Source of the DNA: Atriophallophorus winterbourni
Taxonomy: Eukaryota; Platyhelminthes; Trematoda; Plagiorchiida; Microphallidae
Assembly (NCBI GenBank): GCA_013407085.1
Contig: JACCGJ010003605.1
Coordinates: 1 to 64,000, forward strand
DNA length: 64,000 nucleotides
Direction of reading: 5' to 3'
How positions within the stretch are numbered: position 1 is the first letter of the stretch; every line of letters starts with the position of its first letter. Shown piece by piece: positions 1 to 11,639 of this stretch. The position numbers and the translations under genes are program-made. A model generated the notes under the pieces. The model worked only from the letters and a program-made list of their open reading frames with translations, made no database searches and was not told the DNA's origin.

Positions 1-155
1 AAAACGATAATTTCCAAGTTGATGAATGGAAATGATGCAAAGATAAGTATGTACACATGGCCAAAAAAAATGAATAATCATACAAGGCCAAAAAGTGTAG
101 GTACAAAATGCTAAGGTACAAAGTAGGTCACTACAATACTCCCCCACCAGAGCGT
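1..155 (-). mobile_element. 3' LTR (partial) of LTR retrotransposon
   Basis: This stretch is nearly identical to 1101-1255. Read on the minus strand it begins TGTAGTGACC, as an LTR should. The bases next to it (156-170) read on the minus strand as a purine-rich run, GGTGGGGGAG, which fits a polypurine tract beside a 3' LTR. The rest of the LTR lies outside the window. Confidence 0.7.
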
Positions 156-952
156 TAGTTATGCTTAAAGTAAGGATAACATACGCTCGAAATGTTCATG
201 TGGCCACGTAGTCAGCAAGACGTTTGGGCCAATGCGCATGTCTACCAGTTCGAGTTTGAACAGGGGTAGAAAGCCCGAAGGATTGGGATGAACATGGGGG
301 GAGGTAGGCGGTTGTGATTGCGTAGTAATGAAGCTTAATGGAGTTGGCGGTTTAACCACGCGAAAGCTGGTTTTGTGCACGGAATATGTTGTGATTGTAG
401 GATCTTTATTAATAGAGGACTCGCTCATGGTGTGGTGGTAAGTGAGTATTCCAAAAAATAAGCCAAAAATTGACAAATACGAAGATATCGTGAATGCAAA
501 AAAATGCAGTTTGTCGACACTCACCAATTATGTGGTAGTCGGGCTCACCAATTATGTGGTGGACGTCGGGCTCACCAATTATGTGGTAGTCGGGCTCACC
601 AATTATGTGGTGGACGTCGGGCTCACCAATTATGTGGTAGTCGGGCTCACCAATTATGTGGTGGACGTCGGGCTCACCAATTATGTAGTGGACTAAAAAT
701 ATAAGTCTAGCACTACACACAAGATGGCAAAAATGGAAAGAACTCACTAAAAGACCAAAGGGGCAAATGTCCAAATAAAGATCCGTAACGTCCAACGATA
801 GCGAAGTAATCCACACAGGAAAATCCAGGAGATGATGGAATCCAAGGTGCAGAAAGCGCTAAAATGTTGGAGGATCCGTTAATCACATTTCCGGCACGCG
901 GCGATCCACGCAAACTCCGCAATCACGGAAGAAGACCAAGTCCGAGTTCGAA
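156..952 (-). mobile_element. Residual interior of deleted LTR retrotransposon
   Basis: Only about 800 bases lie between the two LTR copies. I recognise no gag or pol motif here, so this is a non-autonomous or internally deleted element. A 24/27-bp tandem repeat sits inside it (519-694). The open frames across it come from the repeat periods being multiples of three and should not be read as a gene. Confidence 0.5.
519..694. repeat. Tandem repeat, alternating 24 and 27 bp units
   Basis: Seven units share the core CTCACCAATTATGTGGT. They alternate between a 24-bp form ending GTAGTCGGG and a 27-bp form ending GTGGACGTCGGG, giving a 51-bp higher-order dimer. Both periods are multiples of three, which keeps several frames open. 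There is no spacer/repeat structure, so it is not CRISPR. Confidence 0.9.
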
Positions 953-1255
953 AATGTATTGTCAATTAATGATTATTTACAGAATGCTATACAAAGGGTG
1001 AGTAACAACAACTCAGTTAACGAAACGGAAGATCAATAGTCTGAGTGAATCGGACAAGAAGAAATCGATAGATCGATATGGCAATATCGATTATCGGAAC
1101 AAAACGATAATTTCCAAGTTGATGAATGGAAATGATGTAAAGATAAGTATGTACACATGGCCAAAAAAAATGAATAATCATACAAGGCCAAAAAGTGTAG
1201 GTACAAAATGCTAAGGTACAAAGTAGGTCACTACATTACCGACTTTGAGCGTGCT
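953..1255 (-). mobile_element. 5' LTR of the deleted LTR retrotransposon
   Basis: The part at 1101-1255 matches 1-155. On the minus strand the LTR would start TGTAGTGACC at 1255 and end near 953 with AATACA, giving about 300 bp bounded by TG and CA. The 953 end is a guess from the CA dinucleotide. The element interrupts a Penelope-like fragment at its 1255 edge. Confidence 0.5.
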
Positions 1256-1372
1256 GTATTGTCGACTAAAGTTTTCAACATATAAGCCAATTGTCTAGCT
1301 AACTCGTGCGCAGGTGATCCGATACCGTCGACGATATGTCTTACAGGAATGCCATCTTTATGTATCAATAAA
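1256..1372 (-). pseudogene. Penelope-like element RT fragment
   Basis: Minus-strand translation gives about 40 residues containing IHKDGIPVRHIVDGIGSPAH followed by ELARQLAYML. This resembles the conserved Penelope-like RT segment of the form KIHK..VPLRPIVS..SP...LA. Nothing further is recognisable on the far side of the adjacent microsatellite. The assignment rests on recalled family motifs. Confidence 0.55.
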
Positions 1373-1394
1373 ATAGTAAAATATATTTTACAGT

Positions 1395-1419
1395 AGTAAA
1401 AAATAGTAAATAAATAAAA

Positions 1420-1513
<94 letters not shown>

Positions 1514-1565
1514 AAATAAATAAAATAAAAAAATAGTAAATAAATAGTAAAAAAAAAATAGTAAA
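1395..1565. repeat. (TAAA)n microsatellite
   Basis: This is a run of about 150 bp of AAAT/TAAA tetramers with small interruptions, breaking down into AAATAGTAAA units at both edges. It directly abuts the Penelope-like fragment and could be its 3' tail or an independent expansion. Confidence 0.9.
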
Positions 1566-2210
1566 AAATATTTTACAGCAAATTCAAGGAATACCGAAAA
1601 TTCATAATGATATTTTATTGGAGCGTGGGAAATACAACCAAGTTGAACGTACCGCGCAAGTTCAAGTTGTATCATAAGAGATAATAAAGGTTTAAGAGAA
1701 TCAAATGAAGACTGAGAATTTGTTATTTAGTTACGTAGACGTTAAATTTTAGATTCTAATTTTTTCAATTCATTTAAGATTAAAGAAGTGTTTTTATCTA
1801 GCCTCACAGTTCAATTTCTTGTTTGAAGAATTTTACGAATATTAATACGGCGAGAGATGGATGTTTTGAGATGCATATTGTATAAAATATCGTGGAACGA
1901 AGATTTTAAGTTTAACATATCATCACAAGTCATCAGTTCCGGTATGTAGCGTATAGAGGAAAAAGGAATATGGAAATGTAATTAGGATCACGTACCGTAT
2001 TCAAGCGCGCGCCAAATTATTTTTAATATGCCCTAGCAGACTGATTCGTTTTATAAACTACAAAGAATCTCTGAAAGTGATTTAGATAATCCTTCACAAT
2101 TTTCTGATGCACGTCGTTAGTCCTGACCGATTTATTTTTCTATAGATTCTGTAGGACACGAGAGACATTTTCCGTGCAAAAACAACTACGCACTTGAGAG
2201 CCATCTATTT
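1566..2210. other. Unassigned AT-rich spacer
   Basis: No coding or RNA signature was seen. About 50 bp near 1605-1665, with the core AAATACAACCAAGTTGAAC, recurs at about 7140-7195, so it is a low-copy dispersed repeat. Confidence 0.5.
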
Positions 2211-2219
2211 CAGTTCAGT

Positions 2220-2600
2220 TCAGTTCAGTTGCACATGACAATAAGTGGCTAACGAGCCAATCGAGCGTCCAAGATTTGCGCCTGTGTGAATCGCATCACT
2301 GCCATCCATTCTACGTACACTTTGAAAATAGTCCAACATAGCTGCTGCCTTGTCGAGGTCAGAACTGGGTTTCTCGCCATTGTCTAATATTAGGCTAACT
2401 ATGTGCTCCCTCTTTTTACCCTTGAAGTGAACATAACTAAAATACTTATAATTTAGCCAGGCAAGTTTCGTAGATTCGCCTAAGCCTCCTATATACCATA
2501 ATTGTGTTGATACTCGAAGCCTTACAGCACGACAACTTTCTATAGGTTGGAAAGCCTGGGTATTTCCGCCAGTTTCTGTCATACCGCAGGAGTCCACCAA
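2220..2600 (-). pseudogene. CR1-type LINE fragment upstream of RT
   Basis: A minus-strand frame of 126 codons contains LILDNGEKPSSDLDKAAAML followed by DYFQSV. This resembles the spacer that precedes the RT domain in CR1/Jockey LINEs (dG...sd.dKA..l..yF.sV). A piece of it (GRSIGSLATYCHVQ) is shared with minus-strand 7505-7590, so the same family left two scraps. No endonuclease or RT is attached. The frame has no gene-like context. Confidence 0.5.
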
Positions 2601-2639
2601 AGTAGCTTGTACATTTAGCCATGCAGGTCGGATAAGACA

Positions 2640-3440
2640 GTAAAGGTCTTGAAGACTTCAGATATTTAATAACTGACCATTTACTTCCGATGTCATTGGG
2701 TTAGAGAATCAATCACATCGTGAAGCAGAAAGCCGTACGGTATTCTAGTTATCCCGATTTATATCACGCCTTTTTTTGACCGGTTGCCTGAAAAAGCTGA
2801 TAATCGTTTGCAATATTATGATGACAGTGACACTTTTCCCCCATAGGTGAGTCGTAAGAGAAATGTTGGACATCTTTATGACCTATAAATAAATAAATGT
2901 ATAAATATAAAATGTTTTATTCTTATAAATCCGTGGCATGCTAATCGTAGTCAATAATTAACAAATTAACAAATTGTTTATATAAACAAAGCCTATGTAC
3001 AATCGTTAATAGATTCTGTAGGTTAATTGTGAAAGGGAATTTTCACGTTCGGTAAAATAATAAAGGTAAACGGAAATTAATCATTTTTACAGAAATTTTC
3101 TATGTGAAATGTTGTTGTACGCAATAAAATAATGGGATGACGAAATAATAAAGTACCGAAGAATATTGAAATTCGACGGATGTGATCATCGAAAATATGG
3201 GAAATCCCTAAGAGTCTGAATAGTCAAAAGTTTCACTTTTCTTTACTTTTTTGAATGAAAGACGTATTTCTCGCGGGTATTCGTAGAGTATTGCGTGCTG
3301 CAGGGTCGTATAATCTATGGGCCAGTTTTTTTCACACAGAGGTAAATGAGGTAATCTGGAAGGCAAATACTGAGGCGTCCAGTAAATGTTGAATATGAAA
3401 GTTGTAAAACTATTGGTACGAAGAAATGCCATGATTACAT
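2640..3440. other. AT-rich spacer, no recognisable feature
   Basis: There is no credible coding region. Short frames here, such as the minus-strand 74-codon frame at 3208-3432, show no motif and no splice or promoter context. Confidence 0.4.
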
Positions 3441-3534
3441 AGTTCTTATAGCGAGATATCTGGGTTGAAAGGTTTCGGTAATTTTTCCGTAGTTAGGAAT
3501 GAATCTAGAAGTGTTTTAAAATCATCATCATCAT

Positions 3535-5690
3535 CATCTTGTCTAACCCCCGCCTGTTCTGTTCTAAGTTTCTTGTCTAACGCCTCTTTCAATCTCTTCA
3601 AGATGATTCTGGTCAGTACTTTGCTGGGGATGGACAGCAACATGATTCCTCGCCAGTTGCCGCATTGGGAAAGGTCGCCTTTCTTGGGGAGCTTTACCAA
3701 ATGCCCGAGCTTCCGGTCAGCCGGAACTCTCTCCTGTTCCCATAACTTCGCCAGAAAGGGGTGTAACATCTCCGCTGCCGCTGTCGCGTCTGCCTTTAGA
3801 GCTTCTGAGGGGATGCCGTCAGGGCCTGGTGCCTTACCATTCTTCAGGGACTTGATGGCGTTGATGATTTCTGCATTTGTTGGGGGGTTGATGTTAATGC
3901 ATAGGGATTCTTTTGCTGGTGATATATCAGGAGATGTTTGCGGAGGTGGTCTGTTTAGAATTTCTTCAAAATGTTCCACCCATCTTTTACTTTGCCCCTC
4001 CTCGCTTGTCATGGTTCTTCCATTTTTGTCCTTGACTGGTTTGCTCGGTTTGGAACTCTTCCCTGACAAGGCTCGGGTGATTTCATATACCCTCTTCATG
4101 TTATTCTGCTTTGCCGCTAGCTCTGCCTCCTCTGTTAGGTTGTGTATAAATTTCATTTTGTCCTGTCTAGCACCCTTCTTCACTTCCCGGTTTGTCTCCC
4201 AATATTGTGCTTTGAGGTCTGCCTTCTGTTGCAGGTCACCGCATCTGCTAATTTCCATCTTCAGGTCCCTCCTCTTCTTAATCTTCTCCCAGGTACCCTT
4301 CGTCAGCCATTCCTTCTGTTCCCTCTCTTTCTTCCCCAGAACTTTCGTGCACGCATCCTGCCAGGTCTTTCGTATTCCTGCCCAGTGATTTTCTATTGTT
4401 TCGTCGGCAAACTCCGACAGCGCCTCGAACCTATTCCTGACTTCACAGTTGAACTCTTCTGATTTCTTTTTGTCCATCAAGTACTGTGTGTTGAACTTGT
4501 GGTACGCTCTTCCTGACGGATCGTTGAAGGACTTCAGCTTGGTCCGCATTGTTGCAACCAGCAGGTGATGGTCGGAGGCTGCATCGGCGCCGCGCCACAC
4601 TCTGACGTCCAGCACACTACGCTTCCACTTTCTGTCTATGGTGAAGTGATCTTTCTGATTTTCCGTCTTCCCATCGGGTGAAGTCCAAGTAGTCTTGTGG
4701 ATCCTTTTGTGAGGGTAAATGGTGCCACCTAATACTAAGTCATTGAACGAACAAAAGTCTGTGAACAGCTCTCCGTTCTCGTTGCAGGTACCCATGCCGT
4801 GTCTGCCCATGATGAGTTCCCTGCCTGTGTTGTCATCACCGACCTTAGCGTTCAAGTTGCCCATGACGATCTTTATGTCTCTGCGCGGAGTCCGGTCTGA
4901 AAGGGCCTGCACAGAGTTGTAGAATTCTTCCTTCTCCTCTTCTTGGGCTGTGTTTCTTGGCGCATAACACTGGATGATGGTGATCCTCCTTCCCTCGGAG
5001 TTGAACCTGGCTGCCATAAGTCTGGGTGAGACAGGTTCCCATGCCATTAGCGCTCTTGTAGCCTCTGGCGCTAACATTATTGCCACTCCTTGAGTATGAC
5101 CATGATTCATATCTTTATGTCCGGAATAGATGATGGTTTCCCCTGAAGATAGTCTGTTCTGACCGCTCCCATTCCATCGAGTCTCACATAGGACCAGAAC
5201 TTTTATGTTGTAACGTTCCATCTCTTTGGCTTCCTGTGCTAATTTCCCGCTCTCATATAGGGTTCTGATGTTCCAGGTCCATATCCTGGTCTTTGCCTTG
5301 GTTGTGAAAAGACTTATCGGCGAGTTGGCTTCCCGACGGCTTTCACCAGCACGCGTCATGAGCCCCACTGAAGAGGAGTCCTCCCGTCCAGGCAGCTTTT
5401 GTGTAGTTTTTGTTGTTGCAGTTTCTGTAGCAGCGTTTTCTTTTACGGGGTGGGGTTGCTAGCCCCACGCCCAACCCTCCTCCTTTTTCACCCGGGCTTG
5501 GGACCGGCAGTTGGCGGAGTAAATCTAGATATAACTAGGACATTTTATCATAGGTCGTCTGAGTGTCCCAGTCAATAACCGGTGGGTTAAAATCACATTA
5601 AATAAACTCATGGGCTGTTCTGAGCAACCAGCCTAAAAGATCCATAAATTCATGGCCCTCCTACTCAGAAGCGCCGGGTGCCCGGTATAA
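3535..5690 (-). mobile_element. RTE-clade non-LTR retrotransposon, 3'-truncated
   Basis: The element reads on the minus strand. Its 5' leader (5690-5370) contains CTAGCAACCCCACCCCGT, a leader I recall from many RTE elements. An endonuclease domain and the start of an RT follow. The sequence breaks off in RT motif 2 at a GAT triplet run (about 3520-3540), so most of the RT and the 3' UTR are missing. RTE copies usually lose the 5' end, so loss of the 3' half is unusual. Confidence 0.85.
3538..5368 (-). pseudogene. RTE endonuclease-reverse transcriptase, truncated
   Basis: About 610 residues of the RTE ORF are open. In order they hold an APE-type endonuclease (roughly residues 25-290) with WTWNIRTL, CETRWNGSG, YAP, NLNAKVG, TTWTSPDGK and SDHHLL, a spacer, and the first RT blocks with NGKAPGPDGIPSEALK and WRGIMLLSIPSKV. 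Two endonuclease sites look damaged: the usual GDLNAK reads GNLNAK and the usual QIDH reads QKDH. The frame then runs into the triplet repeat and flank, so the last 30 or so residues of the open frame are not element sequence. The copy cannot be autonomous because the RT catalytic block is absent. It resembles the schistosome SR2-like RTE family. Confidence 0.85.
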
Positions 5691-5699
5691 ACAGCCTAA

Positions 5700-7680
5700 T
5701 GCAAAAGAAAGCTTACCAACAATGTCGATTATCGATACCAGCTGGATGACAAAGGTGGCCGTTTTGATGCCAGAGTCTTGGTATATAATACCTTGCTGTA
5801 AGAAAATTCGAGTTTCTCCTCCACGTCTACCGTCTAGTCTATCCGATTTGAGGGATATATAATTCGAAAAAGGATTAACAGGAACAGGGAAATTATCTCA
5901 TAGAAATGTATGTGATACACATATGATCCTAGATATTGTTTTGGAGGCTGTCTGCATTAATTCCATCCATTTTCTACGCAAGCAGCAAGCTAGTATGCTT
6001 GCAGCAGTTCGATGTACGGCGCCTATTTTAGGAGAACCCTGTTGCGCAGTACCCTAGATATTGGCGAGATTTTTACTGTGTCCAAATGTGGTAGCAAATT
6101 AGTACTGTATGTTGAATTTACGTTACTGTAAGGTTTTGGCGTAGAGAATCACGATGAGGAGACATTGAGCGCAGACGAAGGTAGGCTTTCGTTTCCTTCA
6201 TCACAACTTAGTCAAGAATCCTCACATATTTTTTACGAGCACTTAAGCATTCATGATAGAAATATCCGCTGTTGCGGAGTTATTCCATCGGCGTTTCTCG
6301 GGGTTTACTTCTGTTATTACTACTTTGCCACCCGAACGCTGTAACTAGAACTATTTAGCCAAAGCTGGGTGAAAGTCTCCGACCAATCTTTACAAGACAT
6401 TGATATGTATTTATTTGTTTTTTTGAAAGAAACAAGTCTCTGTCTTTCTAATTTTTAAATACGACCAAACTTGGTCCGCTCGATATCCTTTATTCCACAG
6501 ACCGATTATATTGAGCCGAAAAAACTAGAAATTGTTCTTATGGTCTGCTCGACACAATGAATTCCGCAAACACTGGCGATCTAACCTGCGTCAACCTCCT
6601 GTGTAAAAGGCTGTTGTTTGTTTAGGATACGAATGTTTCCAATCCCTGTTTTCATAATCTTCTCAGAAACAGCGCCTATTCACAACTTTCTGAAGCTAAT
6701 TGCGAGTTAATTGCCGAGAAATTATTGAGACGCGGCTCGGTTGCTTTACTTGTACTTGTGCACCTTACCATTTAAGCTCGCTTGATCTTTTTCTTACGCT
6801 TGCTATCAATTGTTTTGTAAGTTGATACCCGAGTCCTCATTGCTGCCTTAAATACATCACCAGCTGTGGCAGTTTTGTTTTGGGTGATGCCGCAGCATGC
6901 GTATAAAATTTCTGAGTGGTTTCCTGCAGTATCGCGAGTAAGTGGAAAACGATAAGCCTCCCTCGCAACTTCTTTGCATTCTATGCATACACCGTTTGAA
7001 GTCCCTATTATATACCTGAGCAATGTTGTTGCGCCCAGCGATCACAGGTACAGCATTCGATTCCTTCACCCACATGCTTACCAGATATTCATATTTAAGT
7101 AATGAATTGAATATATATTTCACTTTCACAGAATATTAAATATTGGTAATGATATTTTATCAGAACGTAGGAAATACAACCAAGTTGAACCTACCGCTCC
7201 ATTATTTTCAATTAGATCAATTCATTTCAGTTTGCACAGATTAGTTTCCGAACAAATCCAGCTTCAAGACTTTCTCCAATTGGTGTCAAAGTTTTTATTT
7301 CAGTCCGTTTGAAATCTTCAACAATCACGAAGCCCAGATATTATCCATTTAGTATTTCAGTATAAGTGTCATTATCGCACGGCGATAGTGGACCAAGTGG
7401 AACGTTCACACAGATTCTTTCAAGCTGGGCGTGAAAAACACTTGCCGCTACCACGATAGATTCTTGAAAAGCATAGTCGTGTGTGCGTTGAAATGGAGTA
7501 TGGGAGAGTTAATGCATGTTCAGTTCAGTTTGCACAGAACAGTAAGCGTCTAACGAGCCCAATGAGCGCCCAAAATTTCTTTCGGTGGAAAGCTGCCCGG
7601 GAGCACCCACACTTTCCCAAACCTCCTTTGGTCCGCTTCAAATATTCAGCCGATTTTACGAAATCATAGATTCACCTTAA
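5700..7680. other. Intergenic spacer with minor repeats
   Basis: No host gene is recognised. Two overlapping minus-strand frames at 6772-7129 carry no motif I know. Around 7140-7195 is a copy of the short repeat seen at 1605-1665, and 7505-7590 (minus) matches part of the LINE fragment at 2220-2290. Confidence 0.4.
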
Positions 7681-7689
7681 TTGAGGGTT

Positions 7690-7885
7690 TACAGGTTTAC
7701 ACTACATGGTCTCTCTTTCCCAGTGGTGCAGGAATACCAAATTTCTTATTTTGCCTTCAGTAGTTGGGATAATCAGGTCATTAGTTGATGGCGACTGAAC
7801 CTAGTGAAAAATAGCTGGTTCGTTTACGTGTTTGTGAAGTACACGTTAGTTTAGCCAGTCCAGAGGCAAGCGAAGGTTTGTACTC
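7690..7885 (+). pseudogene. Possible mitochondrial LSU rRNA-like fragment
   Basis: The segment contains CCTAGTGAAAAATAGCTGG followed by TTCGTTTACG and GTACACGTTAGTTTAGCC. It resembles the conserved AUAGCUGGUUC helix region of large-subunit rRNA, especially flatworm mitochondrial 16S. If so it is a nuclear copy of mitochondrial DNA. The match is from memory and short. Confidence 0.3.
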
Positions 7886-7899
7886 CCAGGATTTTGGGG

Positions 7900-9050
7900 T
7901 GATTAAAATCACCGATATATATATTCTTGGGCAACCAAGTCAAGCAATACATGATCAGGTTATCTAAATTGTAGACCACAGACACTAGGATAGTACAAAT
8001 GACAGAAGCAAGCGGAATTTTCAAAAAAATTTCTTTCGTTCAAGAATGGATAAAAATTTAGAGTATGTATGGAAAATATTTTAATGTCTGATAACAATAA
8101 AGTTCCATTTAATTATTGTAAGGATAGAAAAATGACAAGGATGCGATGAAATGGAGGACAGAAAGGAAAAGTGGGGCGAATAGTAATGAAATTGACATAA
8201 TAAAATTAAAACATTATATACGTATAAATGGACATTTTCGGAATGGATATTTGAGATGAGTGAAAAACATTGAAGCCATTGAAATAAGAAAATCTGGAAA
8301 AGTGTGGGGGATGGGAGAGAGTGTCAGGGATAAATGGCATGGGGGTAGGGCCCGTTGTATACTCCAATAATTTTGAAGAATTGTCGACGCATCGATCAAA
8401 AGTTGTTTACTATCTGGAGTTTTGTTATATGCAGGCGTGTCATTTGCATACCGGACAAATCTTAGGCGAATAAATTTCGGGCCATTTTAAGCGATGTTTG
8501 GGTATTTCAAGTCACTGGAATACGATGAAAGTTATTCTCTTCCCCAGCATGGAGAGCGGTGATCAAAGTAAATAAATAAATAAATGAGTTTTTCTGAGAT
8601 ATTCAAGCATGCTAATGACGATTAATATTAGCCACATGTTTGTAAAATCAAATCAATCAAATTAAATAAAATCATCAGTTAAAAATAATAAGAATGTGCA
8701 TTAAAATACATTAAGTGTGGCAGTTTTTACGTTTTTAATTATTGGTAGATTGTTTTGGTTCACACAGTAGGTTAAAAATGTGACATAAAATGGCCTTATC
8801 CAAAATAAAGGACAGTTATATACATGATAGTCTATAGTAAATGAAATTGAATGCAATGTTATGATTGAGTAATGTAAAAGCATGTCCATGGGTCTGCAAC
8901 CTGACAATTTTTTAGCCAAAGTCAACCAGGGTCATTACCGGAAGCCAAGCCAAACTAATGTGAGAAAATTTGATGTTAAATCACATGCCCGGGATACCAC
9001 GAGAGTACAAGTTATCTAATGAAGAATATATATCATGAATTTCACTTATT
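7900..9050. other. AT-rich spacer, nothing recognised
   Basis: No coding motif, RNA signature or strong repeat was seen. The open frames at 8214-8399 and 8701-8925 on the minus strand are short and featureless. Confidence 0.4.
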
Positions 9051-9059
9051 GAATTAACA

Positions 9060-10400
9060 GTAAGAGATTTTAGAAGCGATTTGAATTTTCTTGTAGATGT
9101 GCACATACGAAAAGGAAGAAGGTGAGAATTCCAAAGCTATTCATACCTAATTAAGAAGACTTTACGTGAACGTTAGTGCGAGACATATGTATATGCGAAA
9201 GCCTCATTATTCTGCGCTGGTTATATCGATTATAATCTTGGAAACGCTTGGCACACCTGTACTTAACTCGCTGCTCGGTATTGAATCGAAAGAAAAGAAG
9301 TAGGTTAAAACGAATTCTGCGTAGCTAAAATGCTTCAACGCCCAGTAAACTACACCTTTTTTGATAAAATAAAGAGTTGAAATATACCAAACTTATTTTG
9401 CAGAAAGTGATTGCATCACGCCTGGACACAATATTTTAGATGAGGCCAAACAAATGCCTTGTAGATTGGCAGAAATACCTAATAGCAATTATTTCATCCA
9501 AAAACTTACCTTGCGTACATGCTGAGCTGCAAATAGGTCCTCGAATTTGAAGTAAGTCCTAACCAGTACTCCCTTATCATTAACACAATTTGCGGCGTTA
9601 ATGCTGATAGAATTCTCAAGGACACCTGGACTGAAATCTTAACAACTGTTGCTGACATGAGTTATCTCTTATTGTGGTTCAATGGGAGGTATCACTGATA
9701 TGACCAGCTAATGATTCGCTGAAGGTCGTGCATAAGGTTATTATCTTCTCCACATTAACGACGAAAATAAAGCACCTGCATGTTAAGGCAGACGAGAAGT
9801 CATCAAGAAAATCAGGAATAGAAGAGGACCGAAGTAAATTTATCACGTAGGTTTGGTTCGACATTTTAGATGCTACACGAAGTCTGAAAGACTTAACTGT
9901 AAGAAATGCAAGTAGATTACGCCTTATGCATTTTGATAGCAGGTGGATCTCGATAAGGCGGTGATTCACGAAATCGAAAGCCTTGCTATAATCTAAGTAT
10001 ATGGCTTCGATTGGCTTTCCTTCGTCCAGCCTTTTAGTGGCGGTATTGAGAAAACTAAGAGCGTTAGTGAAGCAGGATCTTTCATTAGGAAATCCATGTC
10101 GACTTACGCACAGTTGAGCATGCCGACAAAAATGCTGACAGATTTTGTCATGTGATATGATTTCTGATACTTTTAAGACGATACTAGACAGGGTGATTGG
10201 GCTATATTTAGCAAGAGTTGACCTGAAAAAACCCGTGTGTATTGGTAATACTTTGGCTCCTTTTTACTTACTGGGAATCACTCTTAGGTGAATGCATCAT
10301 TAAAGAGCTCGCACAATGTTCAGTCAGCACTGGGGCTAGATTCCTTAGCATTGACAGCCAATTCATCTCAGATTTGTTATCAACATAGGAAGTGATCGGA
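9060..10400 (-). pseudogene. Decayed CR1-clade LINE reverse transcriptase
   Basis: Reading from 10400 to 9060 on the minus strand, pieces of one RT appear in order across many frame breaks. These are HGFPNERSCFTNALS (about 10090), the motif A block AIYLDYSKAFDFVNHRL (about 10010-9955), a segment like the DLGVLV..FKF thumb region (about 9570-9530), and at 9120-9060 a tail resembling the C-terminal FK..L..L block. The YXDD block is not recognisable. This is an old inactive copy. Confidence 0.7.
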
Positions 10401-10404
10401 TTCT

Positions 10405-11600
10405 AGGCGCCGATGGATCTTAGTGTTCATTCAATACTTATGATTGACTATGTTTGCAATACTCCGCAATTGCTTGGTCTGAATGGGTTTATTTTGTCCG
10501 TAGATAAATTTGCCTTGATTCAATCACTCGTGCAGATTCAGTATTGGGTGACGGACTACACAAGCAATGACGCGCAACGGAACGAACTTTTATTTTTTGG
10601 ACTGAAGGTTAAAGAGAACTCAAACATAGTCCCTAAAATATCAGAACATGAACTTCATTTTGCTGTTCGCAGTAGAAGAAAAACGTGGATGCTGCTGAAT
10701 CGAGCATCGTAGATTTTGCATAAATCCAACAGTAATTCTCCTACTTGGCAAAATGTTCATAGGATACGCAACAAATTGTCTTCACTTATTCCAGAGTATA
10801 TGCAAGTGCACCTATTGAAGCTGCTCTCGAACATGATAGGCAAACATAGGATACCATAGGAAATCGTAAACGCGTAAGCAAAGGTCAAACCAGTTATTTT
10901 CGCCGTCCGTAATAGTGGAAGACTCACTGAGACCGTTTTGAAAACCGCAAATGCTCTCGCGATATATAGCACAAAATTATTCCTACGAAATTTTTCATAG
11001 AAACGTTATGAGTATTTAGACGATTCAAGGTTCCAAAATTTGGGAGTAATTTCGCTAAATCCAGATATTGTGAGGTTCGGATGGCATGACACCCGACGGC
11101 CTCTGGTTCTGTCATCATGAGCTATGTGAACCGCTTTACAGCCAGCTTAGCTATTTTCTCCTCATGGGATGGTAAAAAAATTGGAACTCCGCACGATTAA
11201 ACTTACGTTAAATAGCGACCACCGATCTGACGCTAGAATTTATCGTCCCAATAAACAATCGCTTGTTATTGTTGAGTCAAGAAACGTACGCCATATTGTG
11301 AAGATATGTGCTTCGTTCAATATGATGCCCAATTTTTATACTTTAATCTTATCAGCCAAGAAAACTTCCATTCAAATTTTTATTAAATCGTGATTAAAGC
11401 AAAATTTAGCAGTCCTCACAAATTCTTCAATCAACGAAATGTGTTTCGGCGTTTTACACAGGATAAGTGATGCATGCTAATAGCTAGACCTAGTATATAT
11501 GTGACACGTGACATAAACTCATTTTTCAGAATTGGAAGCTTATCCGCAAAACCGACCCAGCTAGGACGAAATTGGATGCACGAAACGGATTTATAATTAT
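10405..11600. other. Spacer without recognised genes
   Basis: The + frame at 10413-10712 (99 codons) and the minus frames at 10757-11118 carry no motif, signal peptide or splice context that I recognise. Confidence 0.35.
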
Positions 11601-11639
11601 TGAAATCAATGATGAAGTGAAGCGAAAAAAACTATTGGA

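Noticed and set aside
519..694. Regular repeats that might be read as CRISPR
   Set aside because: Direct tandem units without unique spacers, in a eukaryotic LTR element.
442..816. Open frames of repeating LTNYVVDVG or HIIGEPD on either strand
   Set aside because: Both repeat periods are multiples of three, so any frame without a stop in one unit remains open. No gene context.
3465..4388. 307-codon + strand open frame
   Set aside because: Antisense to the RTE endonuclease/RT frame. Its openness follows from the codon use of the real minus-strand frame.
6772..7129. Overlapping minus-strand frames as a small host gene
   Set aside because: No recognised motif, signal peptide or supporting splice sites, and surrounded by repeats.
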